Positions 40,193-49,186 are shown, counted from the first letter of the stretch. The stretch is 52,858 nucleotides of DNA from JBAYJM01 sp041665065 (GCA_041665065.1 JBAYJM010000005.1:1-52858); one strand, 5' to 3'. Notes: generated by a model not told the origin, from the sequence alone. Numbers and translations are program-made.

Positions 40193-41356
40193 CTATATCT
40201 TAGCCTGTTTGGAAATATTAATCAAAATTCCAGCTGCGGCAAGACAAGCCATAATTGACGTGCCACCATAAGAAATAAACGGCAAAGTAACTCCCGTAAG
40301 AGGCAAAATTCCAAGCATAGCTCCAATATTAAAGAAGGCTTGAATCATAAACCAAGCCATGATCCCAACAGCCACAAGCTTTCCAAAATTATCTTCGCAT
40401 TTTTGGGCAATCTTTAGACATCTCAAACCGAGATATAAAAATAAAATTATAACCAAAGCAGTTAATATAAATCCGAGCTCCTCAGAAATTACTGCAAAAA
40501 TTGAATCTCCTGTAACTTCCGGCAAATAGGCAAATTTTTGAAGCGAATGTCCATAACCCTTGCCGATAATTCCTCCGGAACCGACGGCCAAGAGCGCCTG
40601 ATTAATATGATAACCTTTGCCAAGCGGATCCAACTCAGGATGAAGAAAAGTAGTAAAACGATCTGTTCGATATGGAGAAATTTTTAAAAGTAAAAATAAA
40701 ATACCGGCGCCCAAAATTCCCAGCCAGCTTAAATGCCTTTTTCTTCCACCGGCAGCAAAATATACCACTAGAGACATTAAAACAATAATCATCATCGTAC
40801 CAGTATCCGGCTCCATCACAAGCAAAAATGCAATTACCCCAAGTATTACCAAAAACGGAATAAAGCCATATTGAAGATCTTTAAGATGATGATCTTCTTT
40901 AGACGAAAGCCAGGCCGCTAAATATAAAAGAAAAGTTAGTTTAACAATTTCAGATGGCTGTACGGAAAAACCAAAAACCTTGATCCAACTGTGAGCTGTC
41001 CCCCATGGAGCGCCAAGACCGGGAATGAAAACTAAAATCAAAAGTATAATAGAAAAGAATAAAAGCATTGGGGCATACTTCTTCCAAACTCTATAATCAA
41101 TTTTAGAAAGAATGAAACAAATTATCAGCCCAGGTATTACACCAGTGAAAAATTGATGTTTTACATAATAATAAGGATCATGGAATTTATCCCAACCTTG
41201 AGCCACGCCAGCCGAGGAAACCATTATAAGACCCAGAAGAGTTAAAAAAATAATTACCCCAATAAAATACCAATCCGGCTTATCGGTTTCTTTTTTAATG
41301 AATAAATTTTTTATTGATTTAATGCCTTCTTTAATAGAAAGACCTTTTCGCCTCAT
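40193..41356 (-). CDS. ftsW: Lipid II polymerase FtsW (SEDS family)
   Basis: 387 aa with about ten membrane helices. IIFLTLLGLIMVSSAGVAQG, SILSKIDYRVW-type loop, SWIKVFGFSVQPSEIVKLTF, VMEPDTGTMMIIVLMSLVVY (catalytic Asp region), GKGYGHSLQKFAYLPEVTGD, FAVISEELGF, and LPLTGVTLPFISYGGTSIMA near the C-terminus are all SEDS signatures. Works with FtsI on septal murein. Its promoter region overlaps that of the opposite orphan gene J. Confidence 0.96.
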   Translation of the reverse strand: MRRKGLSIKEGIKSIKNLFIKKETDKPDWYFIGVIIFLTLLGLIMVSSAGVAQGWDKFHDPYYYVKHQFFTGVIPGLIICFILSKIDYRVWKKYAPMLLFFSIILLILVFIPGLGAPWGTAHSWIKVFGFSVQPSEIVKLTFLLYLAAWLSSKEDHHLKDLQYGFIPFLVILGVIAFLLVMEPDTGTMMIIVLMSLVVYFAAGGRKRHLSWLGILGAGILFLLLKISPYRTDRFTTFLHPELDPLGKGYHINQALLAVGSGGIIGKGYGHSLQKFAYLPEVTGDSIFAVISEELGFILTALVIILFLYLGLRCLKIAQKCEDNFGKLVAVGIMAWFMIQAFFNIGAMLGILPLTGVTLPFISYGGTSIMACLAAAGILINISKQAKI

Positions 41357-41405
41357 ATTTTTAATAAATTCTAAACATTGTTTACTCTAAATTTAGATAT
41401 AATTT

Positions 41406-41456
41406 TATAAATTTAACTCATGGACTATTGACAAAAAATAATATACGTGCTTAAAT
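41406..41456. promoter_or_regulatory. Bidirectional promoter region for orphan gene J (+) and ftsW (-)
   Basis: Plus: TTGACA (41428-41433), 17-bp spacer ending TGC, TTAAAT (41451-41456). Minus: TTGTCA is the reverse complement of 41429-41434 and is followed at 17 bp by a weak TTTATA (41411-41406) towards ftsW. A second possible plus -10, TATAAT, is at 41486-41491. Confidence 0.6.
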
Positions 41457-41462
41457 GGGCAT

Positions 41463-41650
41463 GTTCCATTAATTGTTTTGCGGGATATAATCATAAGAAC
41501 TTTGGCCGGCTGGTAGTACCGACTGGCCGACCCAGCAAGTCGAGATGTAGGCCACGTGTAGCCAACGCAACAAATCTCGACTGTGCAACTGGGCGGGGAG
41601 CTGATTCTTGAACCATTGCTCCTCGCCCAGCCCATCAATTTTGTTTTTTT
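41463..41650 (+). promoter_or_regulatory. Structured leader of orphan gene J
   Basis: GGCCGG...TGGCC (about 41504-41528); nested CCCAG...CTGGG enclosing perfect AGTCGAGAT/ATCTCGACT (41538-41546/41574-41582) with inner GGC/GCC; then CTGGGCGGGGAGC/GCTCCTCGCCCAG (41589-41601/41618-41630, 13 bp, one G-T), followed 8 nt later by T4GT8. CTGGG belongs to both the nested stem and the last hairpin, so the two exclude each other. The 3' part overlaps the predicted start region of the gene. Confidence 0.55.
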
Positions 41651-41888
41651 TCGCGTGTCCATCTGGAACGACCTGTTCCCCAAGGCAAAACCAGCTACGG
41701 GGACTAAGTGGCATGATGATGGCATGCGTGCATCAAACCTTCAATGCGTTGTGGTTTCCATCCCACCCAGGGAACGGGGAATCATCAAGCTGAAGGCGAG
41801 GGCGGCGAAGTTCGACGATTCCCGCCCTCATATTAACAAAATATTTATCCCCCCGCGGTCCCTGCTTACGGGCACTGGACCACCCTAA
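41583..41888 (+). CDS. Orphan protein, up to 101 aa (GC-shifted locus J), start uncertain
   Basis: Not recognised. The frame is open from 41562; GTG 41583 is the first standard start but has no SD, and GTG 41655 is another option. The coding signal is clearest from about residue 25 on: VSIWNDLFPKAKPATGTKWH, DDGMRASNLQCVVVSIPPRE, RGIIKLKARAAKFDDSRPHI, NKIFIPPRSLLTGTGPP, with G/C-rich third positions. A basic beta-rich chain with no membrane span. It sits antisense between murLD and ftsW and splits the wall operon. The frame choice over a nearby 61-codon frame with a better SD (TTG 41608) is based on codon bias and composition. Confidence 0.5.
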   Translation: MQLGGELILEPLLLAQPINFVFFRVSIWNDLFPKAKPATGTKWHDDGMRASNLQCVVVSIPPRERGIIKLKARAAKFDDSRPHINKIFIPPRSLLTGTGPP

Positions 41889-41967
41889 GGCGGGAGAGAA
41901 GGAATAGTAGCTAGCCACTAAGAGAACTAGCCACGAAGCCACGCTCTCCCGTCTCCTTTTTTTCTAA
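41889..41967 (+). terminator. Terminator of orphan gene J
   Basis: GGCGGGAGAG (41890-41899) pairs with CTCTCCCGTC (41943-41952); the loop holds two copies of CTAGCCAC and a further AGCCACG. TCC and T7 follow. Confidence 0.65.
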
Positions 41968-42046
41968 AAATTTTATAAGAACAGAATTAATTGTTATTTT
42001 GATTAAAATCCACCCGCTTTGGACTTTAGCCGAAATGACAATTTTT

Positions 42047-44548
42047 TTATTTTAATTTTTTAACGGCTTTTTTAAACTCACTTCCCTTTTCTTCAAAATT
42101 TTTCCACAAGCTATAACTTGGCGACGCAGTCGATAATAAGCATATCTCTCCCGGCTTTGTATTTTTATAAGCAAATTTTACTGCTTCTTCCATTTTATTG
42201 GTTCGCAAAATATTTAAAGCACCGCCATTTTTAAACATTCTTTTTCCGGTTTCAGGAAATAAAACCACATTTTTAATGCCAGCTTTTATAACCTCTTTTT
42301 CTAATTCTTTAAAATCATATCCCCTATCCTCTCCACCTAAAAATATCGTCCCAATTTTTGGCAAAGATTTAATTGCCATAATAGTCGATTCTGGAGTTGT
42401 AGAAATCGCATCATCATAAAATTTTATTTTTTTAAACTCACCGACAAATTCCAACCTATGAGGCAATGGCTGAAAATTTAAAACTGCCCTCTTTATAATT
42501 GTATCAGAAATTTTTAAAATCTTCGCGACTTTAGCCGCTGCTAAAATATTACTTTTATTATGCTCGCCCAATAATTTCGAATCAAAATTCAAAGATTCTT
42601 TTTCAAATATTACTTTTTTAGCGGCTGAATCCTTAGCCCATTCTTTTAAGCCTAGGAATTTAGAATTATAAATAAAGTAATCTTCCGAGCCTTGGTAATT
42701 TATAATATTTTTCTTAGCAATGTAATATTTATCAATATTTCCATGATAATTCATGTGCTCGGGAAACAAATTTAATACTACAGCAATATTTGGTGAAAAT
42801 TCCAAATCATCCAATTGATAACTCGATAATTCTAAAACAAAGACTTCTTTCGGATCGATCGGCTTAGACAAAACCTCGAGCATTGGATTGCCGATATTTC
42901 CAAGCAGTCTAACTTTTTTGCCAGCAGTTTTTAAAATATCATAAATCAAAGATGCTGTTGTAGATTTGCCTTTTGTTCCAGTAATACCAATCGTCAAATT
43001 TTTTATTTGTGAGAAAAATAAATTTGTGGCAGTCGTATAAGGAATTGAAATTTTTTCTTTAGGTATGCCTGGAGTTTTAATTGCCAAATCAAAATCGCTT
43101 TGTTTTTTTAAATAGTTGTCGCCATCCTTTTGGTCAGCGATGCCGATTTTTAATTTTGGATATTTCTGGCTCAAGTATTTTTTGGTAACTTTGCCTTCAT
43201 TGCCATAACCGACTATCAAAACATTTTTAATGCCTAAAAATTTAAATGCCGTCGGCATTTTCGCCTCAGATTGGTATGTCCCAAAAACTTTTTTTAATAA
43301 CTGTTCAGGATTCTTAATTTCAAATTTTGACAATTCTTTTACGATCGACTCATTCTTATATTTGTCTTTTGCCAAATATAGAGCCGCTCTAGCTTCATCA
43401 AATGTGCCAACACAGTCAAACGGCTTCATTTTCCCCCAGCCCAAAACATCCTTAAATAGAGAAAGCAATTTAAGGTCATCAAATAAATTTTTGCCAAAGA
43501 TTTTGACTAATTTTTCTTTCGATAAAAATGCGGATAAAAGTAAAAATGTATAGATGCATTTTGGGCACTCGCCGCACCATAATTTGTCACTGTGACCTGA
43601 AATTTTAAAATTCCTATTACAGCTGGAAAAAGTCGATAAGTATTTCGGATATTTTGATAATAATTCTGCAATTCTGATTTCATAAAACGGACGAAGTGCA
43701 GAAAAATAATTTACATTCTGAGCTATGTATTTTTTACAATAATCCTGGAACATTTTTTCAAATTCCGCCGACTTGCTCCATTGATGATTAATTTCCAATC
43801 CTTTATATTTTATATTTCCAAAGTTACTGCTATATTCATTTGAAACAACGATATTTTTATAATCATAAATTATTCCCGTCAACACGCCAATAAAAGCCAA
43901 AACCGCCGAAATAGGAATGTGGCCATTAAAACTGTCGGGATGTTTTTCAAATATTTTTCTATCTAAAAGTCTTTTGATTTTTAAAGAATCAATATCTAAT
44001 TTGGAAATTACATTTTTAATCAACTGCGAATCAAAGTTGGTTTCAACAATCCAGCCGGTAAAATCCATTTTATTTTCTTTCATGAGTTCTGCCACCACCA
44101 AAGAATCCTTACCCCCGCCAATTCCCACAAGTGAACGACTTTTTCTTTGATAATATACTGATTCGAATTCTGATTTTTTCTGAGATGGAAATTGCGGTAT
44201 TATTTTTGGATCTAATTTATTCTGATACAAAAATTCTCCCAAGCCTTTTTGATAAACAGCATGCCAAAAATCAGCCCCCTCTTTATTAAGCTTGTATTTC
44301 ATCTTGAATTCCGGCGGACAATATAATTTAAAATAACTAATGCCCAAAATCAAATGCAGATTAGCTAAAGAATTTTTTAAAAGCTGGGCAGGAATTTTAT
44401 CCAGTTTAAACGGCTTTGGAAATTCTAATATTTCAGTAAATAAAAGCGGCTTGGAATTTAAAAATTCTATTTTATAACCAAAAGAAATCCGATTTTTTAC
44501 CGGCTCAATTTTATATGATGTAAATTCGAAATATTTTGGTTTTATCAT
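42047..44548 (-). CDS. murD: MurL-MurD fusion (UDP-MurNAc-L-Ala L-Glu ligase with epimerase domain)
   Basis: 833 aa, about twice a MurD. Residues 1 to about 430 form an N-type ATP-pyrophosphatase domain: IGGGKDSLVVAELM (PP-loop 144-149), FNGHIPISAVLAFI, SNEYSSNFGN, FSSCNR and WCGECPKCIYTFLLL (Cys 325/328/331). This layout fits MurL, the epimerase of Xanthomonas-type bacteria that converts UDP-MurNAc-L-Ala-L-Glu to the D-Glu form. Residues about 438-833 are a Mur ligase: VLIVGYGNEGK, IGITGTKGKSTTASLIYD, LELSSYQLDD, NLFPEHMNYHGN, HNKSNILAAA, PHRLEFVG, DDAISTTPES, STASPSYSLWKNFEEKG. Family known from memory; substrate order is inferred. Follows the methyltransferase gene by 0 nt. Confidence 0.85.
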   Translation of the reverse strand: MIKPKYFEFTSYKIEPVKNRISFGYKIEFLNSKPLLFTEILEFPKPFKLDKIPAQLLKNSLANLHLILGISYFKLYCPPEFKMKYKLNKEGADFWHAVYQKGLGEFLYQNKLDPKIIPQFPSQKKSEFESVYYQRKSRSLVGIGGGKDSLVVAELMKENKMDFTGWIVETNFDSQLIKNVISKLDIDSLKIKRLLDRKIFEKHPDSFNGHIPISAVLAFIGVLTGIIYDYKNIVVSNEYSSNFGNIKYKGLEINHQWSKSAEFEKMFQDYCKKYIAQNVNYFSALRPFYEIRIAELLSKYPKYLSTFSSCNRNFKISGHSDKLWCGECPKCIYTFLLLSAFLSKEKLVKIFGKNLFDDLKLLSLFKDVLGWGKMKPFDCVGTFDEARAALYLAKDKYKNESIVKELSKFEIKNPEQLLKKVFGTYQSEAKMPTAFKFLGIKNVLIVGYGNEGKVTKKYLSQKYPKLKIGIADQKDGDNYLKKQSDFDLAIKTPGIPKEKISIPYTTATNLFFSQIKNLTIGITGTKGKSTTASLIYDILKTAGKKVRLLGNIGNPMLEVLSKPIDPKEVFVLELSSYQLDDLEFSPNIAVVLNLFPEHMNYHGNIDKYYIAKKNIINYQGSEDYFIYNSKFLGLKEWAKDSAAKKVIFEKESLNFDSKLLGEHNKSNILAAAKVAKILKISDTIIKRAVLNFQPLPHRLEFVGEFKKIKFYDDAISTTPESTIMAIKSLPKIGTIFLGGEDRGYDFKELEKEVIKAGIKNVVLFPETGKRMFKNGGALNILRTNKMEEAVKFAYKNTKPGEICLLSTASPSYSLWKNFEEKGSEFKKAVKKLK

Positions 44549-45292
44549 TTATTTTTTATAAACATAAATCAAACAGTTGGCCAAGTGTGGAAAAAATGAA
44601 AAAAACAAATCAATGGAACCAAGTATCTTTTTATGTCCAAACAAGCCAGCACCATATCTTGCAATAATTTTAAACTTAAATTTTTTGGCAATATAATCCA
44701 ATACCGTACAATTTAAAATTCTGATATGTCCCGATGGCGGCGGCGGATTAGAAGGAAAGTCTCTTCCGCCTATTGAAAAAATTGGCACATTGTCAAAAAG
44801 AAAATACTCTTGAAATCGCGGAATCATGCCAAATAGTATTAAAAAGCGATTTAAATAACTGTTTAGATTCGGCGTTGATACAAGCAAAATTCCATTTTTA
44901 TTAAGCAGCTTAGAGACAATTGCAAGATATTCATCCAGATTATAAATATGCTCTATATTTTCTAAGGATAAAATGAGATCAAATTTTTTGCCGTTCTTTG
45001 CAAAAGAAGCTATTTCCTCCTGACTAAAATTAATATCATTATAATTATTTCTGGCTATCGCAATAGCCTTTGCGGAAATATCTATGCCAAAACATTCAAT
45101 AGACGGGCTTAACTTTTTTATAAAATCCAAAAAATATCCGGTTCCCGTACCAATATCTAAACAATTTTTTATTTTATTATTTTTAATTATCCCTCTTAAT
45201 ATTTTTTGCGTCTTCTTTATTCTATTTCTGGCAAAACGAATGTTTATATCATTTCCAAAGCTATTATTCTTATCGTAAATTAAATCTTCCAT
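44549..45292 (-). CDS. SAM-dependent class I methyltransferase
   Basis: 247 aa. Motif I CLDIGTGTGYFLDFI, acidic residue ECFGIDISAKAI, motif IV KFDLILSLENIEHIYNLDEY, post motif NKNGILLVSTPNLNSYL. Typical of methyltransferases acting on sugars or polyprenyl lipids in cell-surface clusters, but the substrate is unknown. Ends exactly one base before murLD and begins 66 nt after mraY, so it is in the wall operon. Confidence 0.88.
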   Translation of the reverse strand: MEDLIYDKNNSFGNDINIRFARNRIKKTQKILRGIIKNNKIKNCLDIGTGTGYFLDFIKKLSPSIECFGIDISAKAIAIARNNYNDINFSQEEIASFAKNGKKFDLILSLENIEHIYNLDEYLAIVSKLLNKNGILLVSTPNLNSYLNRFLILFGMIPRFQEYFLFDNVPIFSIGGRDFPSNPPPPSGHIRILNCTVLDYIAKKFKFKIIARYGAGLFGHKKILGSIDLFFSFFPHLANCLIYVYKK

Positions 45293-45358
45293 AAATAATT
45301 ATTTTCCAATCTTAAAGACAGCGGAATCAATTAATTTTCTCTTACAAATTTTGCAGAA

Positions 45359-46411
45359 TTAATGCCATCCTCCCCTATCCATCAAAAACAATATCAATCC
45401 GATAACTGAAGTCATGGCCGAAATAACCCAAAACCTCATTACCACTTTTGACTCAGGCCAGCCTTTGGCCTCAAAGTGATGATGAATTGGCGCGGATAAA
45501 AATACTTTTTTCTTCCTAATCTTTTTTGACAATACCTGAATTATGACAGACAAGGCTTCTATGACAAACATTAAGCCAATAATTGGCAAAAGCAAAATAG
45601 AATTTGTATAAATGGCAATAATTGCCAAAACAACCCCCAGAGACATCGCCCCCGTATCGCCCATAAAAAATCTTGCCGGTGCGATATTAAACCACAAGAA
45701 GGCGAGGAGTGCTCCAATAATTACTGCGCAGAATGTTGCCAAATCATATTTACCTTGAACAAACGCAATTGCACCAAACGCCCCATAAGCTGTCAGAAGC
45801 GTTCCGCCTGATAAGCCATCGAGCCCGTCGATTTCATTAACCGAAAAAGCGGTTCCAACAATAACAAAAATCACAAAAGGAATAAACCACCAACCGATTG
45901 CGAAATTACCGACAAAAGGAATTCTGACTATATCCCAATCTAATCTGAAATAAAACCAAAAAGCGGCAACAATGGCAATAAGCGCATAAACAATCAATCT
46001 ATACTTTACCGACAAGCCACCACCATATGGACCAATTTTTCTAACATTTAAATAATCATCAAATAAGCCAACTAACGCCGCTGCAACCAAAGCGCCAAGA
46101 GGAAGTAATGTTTGCGGCCTAGTTAAAAAGTTCAAAGATGAAAAAGAATGATCAAACCACATGCCGAAATAAAAAAAGAAGACCGCTAAAATCAAAGTCG
46201 TCAGCCAAATTAATATTCCACCCATAGACGGTGTGCCGGATTTTTTTTCATGCATCTTGGAAAATATCGGCGACTTATCACTGGTCCTAATCTGCTTACC
46301 TAATTTAAATTTGTAAAGAAAATGAGTTAAAATTGGCGTCATTAAAAAAGCAATCACAAAAGAAAGCGAGGCCAAGAAAAAAATCTTTATGACAATAAAG
46401 TTAAAACTCAT
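45359..46411 (-). CDS. mraY: Phospho-MurNAc-pentapeptide translocase
   Basis: 350 aa with ten membrane helices. KMHEKKSGTPSMGGILIW, GLFDDYLNVRKIGPYGGGLS, NEIDGLDGLSGGTLLTAYGA, ARFFMGDTGAMSLGVVLAII and the HHH motif in SAPIHHHFEAKGWPESKVVM-type string (FLSAPIHHHFEAKGWPE) are diagnostic. Makes lipid I from UDP-MurNAc-pentapeptide and undecaprenyl-P. 5 nt after the 124-aa membrane gene. Confidence 0.97.
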   Translation of the reverse strand: MSFNFIVIKIFFLASLSFVIAFLMTPILTHFLYKFKLGKQIRTSDKSPIFSKMHEKKSGTPSMGGILIWLTTLILAVFFFYFGMWFDHSFSSLNFLTRPQTLLPLGALVAAALVGLFDDYLNVRKIGPYGGGLSVKYRLIVYALIAIVAAFWFYFRLDWDIVRIPFVGNFAIGWWFIPFVIFVIVGTAFSVNEIDGLDGLSGGTLLTAYGAFGAIAFVQGKYDLATFCAVIIGALLAFLWFNIAPARFFMGDTGAMSLGVVLAIIAIYTNSILLLPIIGLMFVIEALSVIIQVLSKKIRKKKVFLSAPIHHHFEAKGWPESKVVMRFWVISAMTSVIGLILFLMDRGGWH

Positions 46412-46416
46412 AATTT

Positions 46417-46791
46417 TTACAAATTAAAATAAATAAGCAGCATGCCGGCCGCGAATAAAATAACATTTAGAAATAAAGCCGACGATACCAAAAAATATCC
46501 AAGCAAAGAATTTTTTAAATAAAGAAAAAAGGCAAGAGCAAAGTTAACTAAAATAACAACCAGGCCAAACAAGGGCATAAGAAGTATTTCAAACCAAAAC
46601 CCTAAGTCGCTGATTCCAAAGTATATATTATAGTGCAAAATTATGAACTCCGGCGCGTTGAAAAACTTAAAAAGCAAAATAACCCAAAGCAAGATGTTTA
46701 ACACCAAGGAGGAGAATAAACAGGTCAATATTATTTTATTTCTTCTAGCCGGGCTTTTGGCGATTGTTTCGCGTAAATTAAATAAAAACAT
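46417..46791 (-). CDS. Three-span membrane protein, 124 aa
   Basis: Hydrophobic segments at about 22-42 (IILTCLFSSLVLNILLWVIL), 66-86 (WFEILLMPLFGLVVILVNFA) and 100-122 (FLVSSALFLNVILFAAGMLL). No conserved motif seen. First gene of dcw block 2, directly before mraY; similar unassigned membrane genes precede mraY in other CPR genomes as far as I recall. Confidence 0.75.
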   Translation of the reverse strand: MFLFNLRETIAKSPARRNKIILTCLFSSLVLNILLWVILLFKFFNAPEFIILHYNIYFGISDLGFWFEILLMPLFGLVVILVNFALAFFLYLKNSLLGYFLVSSALFLNVILFAAGMLLIYFNL

Positions 46792-46815
46792 TCGTATGAC
46801 TTATTAGCTTTATAT

Positions 46816-46876
46816 ATTATAATTGTTTTTCTAAAAGTGAGCAACTATTGACAATTTAGATGAAATGTGTTAATCT
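46816..46876. promoter_or_regulatory. Divergent promoters for dcw block 2 (-) and the exopolysaccharide genes (+)
   Basis: Minus: TTGCTC (46844-46839), 17 bp, TATAAT (46821-46816), leader about 17 nt. Plus: TTGACA (46848-46853), 17 bp ending TGT, TAATCT (46871-46876), leader about 50 nt. The -35 elements are 3 bp apart. Confidence 0.7.
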
Positions 46877-46933
46877 GGTCTATTAATATATTAAGTGGTA
46901 ATTTAACATAAATTATCTAAAATAAGTATAAAT

Positions 46934-47701
46934 ATGGAAAACAGAGAATCAACGGCAAAAAATATCTTAACTATTATCCTCATAGCCATTATTATTATGG
47001 CTGTGGCTTTTGGCTTAAGTTTATGGCTAACGCCCAAATATAAAGCCGCCTCAAAGCTGATAGTTGTCTTTAGTGAACAAGGAATGGACGCCTACACTGC
47101 CTCCAAAAATTCCAGCTATATTACAGGAATACTTTCAGAGGTTGTTTATTCAAACTCCTTTATTAATGGCGTCTATGACAACAACTTCAGCCTAAGAGAC
47201 GACCTAGGCACCAGCCAGGATCAGCGCTTAAGACAATGGAGAAAGGAAATTAAGGTTAAAACGCAAGACACCAAGGGAATTATAATTATTGAATCTTTTA
47301 GTAACTCAAGAGACCAGGCTTATCAATTAAACCAAAGCGTTGCTTCCAATTTAATTTCAAAACATGGCCAGTATGACGGTTTTGATCAGAAAGCCACATT
47401 CAAAGTAATTGACAACCCCTCAATAGCTGAAAACTGGAATCAGGTGCAAATAATTCAAAACTCCCTAATCGGCTTAGCGCTGGGATTATTTCTGGGATTT
47501 AGTTTTGTTGTAATATTTCCAAGGCAGCAAATTTTTAAAGTATTTTCCTCTGAATATAACTCTTTCGTCAACAAAGACGAAACAATCGGGCTTGGAAACG
47601 GCGAAGCGATAAACAACTTCACCCCGTATGACCCCCACTGGATGGATTACTCCATTCCTAGCAACGACCCTTCAAACCCTTCATTAAGAGAAGAGTCATA
47701 A
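46934..47701 (+). CDS. Wzz-like polysaccharide chain-length regulator
   Basis: 255 aa. N-terminal TM (ILTIILIAIIIMAVAFGLSL), WLTPKYKAASKLIVVF start of the periplasmic domain, coiled-coil-rich middle (about 60-160), second TM (SLIGLALGLFLGFSFVVIF, about 175-193) and a cytoplasmic tail. The tail has no tyrosine-kinase domain. Controls polymer length with the Wzy-like polymerase encoded next (9-nt gap). Confidence 0.85.
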   Translation: MENRESTAKNILTIILIAIIIMAVAFGLSLWLTPKYKAASKLIVVFSEQGMDAYTASKNSSYITGILSEVVYSNSFINGVYDNNFSLRDDLGTSQDQRLRQWRKEIKVKTQDTKGIIIIESFSNSRDQAYQLNQSVASNLISKHGQYDGFDQKATFKVIDNPSIAENWNQVQIIQNSLIGLALGLFLGFSFVVIFPRQQIFKVFSSEYNSFVNKDETIGLGNGEAINNFTPYDPHWMDYSIPSNDPSNPSLREES

Positions 47702-47710
47702 TATAAACAA

Positions 47711-49186
47711 ATGCGTTCTATCTCGCATACAATAACTGACGATTCCGTTTTGGGAAAAGATTTTTATATTCAAGGCACTTTTGCTTTAGCATTTTTTTGC
47801 ATTATAATTTTGGCCTATATTTTCACTGGCGGATTGACTATGCCGTTTTTTTTGGCCATAGCGTTGTGCGCTCTTATTTTCTTTTTGCCCTCTTATGAGT
47901 ATCTGGGACTTATCTGCATAATCGGCCTGACAATGTTTTTTGAAAAGCTTTTTACGCTGCAGCCGCTTATAATCGGCGATAACGCTTACAAACTCTACCC
48001 GATAGATGCGTTGATGGCTGTTGTTTTTTTGGCGATAATCATTAAATTACTAATCCACAAAAAATTTAAATTTAACTGGCCTGAAATTTTTTTAGGTATT
48101 TTCTTTTTAATTGTCTGCGCCAATATGTTAAGAGGCACGATGGATCTTAATGCCCAATTTGCAACGGCTTTCAGTTCATTTAAAAATTATTTCTGGTATC
48201 CGCTGATATATTTTGTGGTAATCTATGCCGTTGACAGCAGAGAAAAATTTAAGAACTTCATTAAAATATTTTTATTATTTTCAATCGGCCTAATCGGTTT
48301 TATTGTTTATGGAATTGCAACCGGCCAAGGGCTGTGGACTGAATTCACCCCGCTTTCAACTGAAGGCACAAGAATTCTTGCCTTCACTCATGCTTTTTAT
48401 TTATCTGTTGCGATACTAATAGCACTTGGCCTCTTAATCGCAAAAAAATTAAACAATATTTTATTTTCCTTAGCGTTGATGTGGATATGGCTAATAGGTA
48501 TAGTCGGATCAATGATGAGGCATCTTTGGGTAGCTTTGATTATCGCTGTTGGCGCTCTATTTATAATTTCTCCAAAACAAGAAAAGGGTTATTTTTCAAA
48601 AATATTTGCTAAAAATATAGTTATCATAATTACTCTGATACTGCTAGCACTTTTGCTTGCTAATCTGATGCCGGCGTCAGAGTCTTCGGGATCATTTGTA
48701 AATATAGTCGACAGCACCAAAAACAGGGTTGTGTCATTTTTAACCGCCAGCGACGATACTAGCGTTTCATGGAGAATGGACTTATGGCGAGATGCGCTAC
48801 ATAAATGGGAAACCAATCCCTTTTTTGGAATCGGTTTTGGCAAACAGCTGTCACTGGAAACATTCGATTGGCAGACATTTGAAGATGTAAAAAATATCCA
48901 TAACTCTCCCCTAGCTATACTGGTCCAAACAGGCATAGTCGGTTTTGTATCTCTTGGACTATTTATTCTTGCCGTATTATTTGCCAGCTATAAGCATATT
49001 GTAAAGGATAAAGATTTAAGGCCTTATTATGCCGGAATTTTTGCGGCCATAATTTTATTTTTATTATCAAGTTTTTTTCAACCATATTTAGAAGCCAATT
49101 TTACAAGCATCTTTTTATGGATGCTATTAGGACTGCTGGGAACCAGCAAGTTTATAACCAACAAAAATGAAAATTCTTCAAATTAA
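47711..49186 (+). CDS. O-antigen ligase/polymerase family (Wzy/WaaL-like)
   Basis: 491 aa with about eleven membrane helices and a large exterior loop (about 325-400) holding SFLTASDDTSVSWRMDLWRD, ALHKWETNPFFGIGFG and DVKNIHNSPLAILVQTGIVG, the Wzy_C pattern (RxxxW..A......PxxGxG, HNSxL.....G). Polymerises or ligates surface glycans on undecaprenyl lipids. Its end overlaps the next gene by 20 nt. Confidence 0.88.
   Translation: MRSISHTITDDSVLGKDFYIQGTFALAFFCIIILAYIFTGGLTMPFFLAIALCALIFFLPSYEYLGLICIIGLTMFFEKLFTLQPLIIGDNAYKLYPIDALMAVVFLAIIIKLLIHKKFKFNWPEIFLGIFFLIVCANMLRGTMDLNAQFATAFSSFKNYFWYPLIYFVVIYAVDSREKFKNFIKIFLLFSIGLIGFIVYGIATGQGLWTEFTPLSTEGTRILAFTHAFYLSVAILIALGLLIAKKLNNILFSLALMWIWLIGIVGSMMRHLWVALIIAVGALFIISPKQEKGYFSKIFAKNIVIIITLILLALLLANLMPASESSGSFVNIVDSTKNRVVSFLTASDDTSVSWRMDLWRDALHKWETNPFFGIGFGKQLSLETFDWQTFEDVKNIHNSPLAILVQTGIVGFVSLGLFILAVLFASYKHIVKDKDLRPYYAGIFAAIILFLLSSFFQPYLEANFTSIFLWMLLGLLGTSKFITNKNENSSN

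Noticed and set aside
41594..41625. GGGGAGCTGATTCTTGAA similar to the 5' end of tmRNA
   Set aside because: No tag reading frame, no pseudoknots and no tRNA-Ala-like 3' end follow; it is part of the hairpin in the orphan J leader.
41608..41793. 61-codon plus-strand frame from TTG with a GGGGAG SD
   Set aside because: Composition (Ser/Cys/Pro-rich) and codon bias point to a shadow of the frame 41583-41888, although its SD is better.
41405..41942. Minus-strand frames opposite orphan J
   Set aside because: They run through the terminator and leader stems, lack SDs and show no coding bias.
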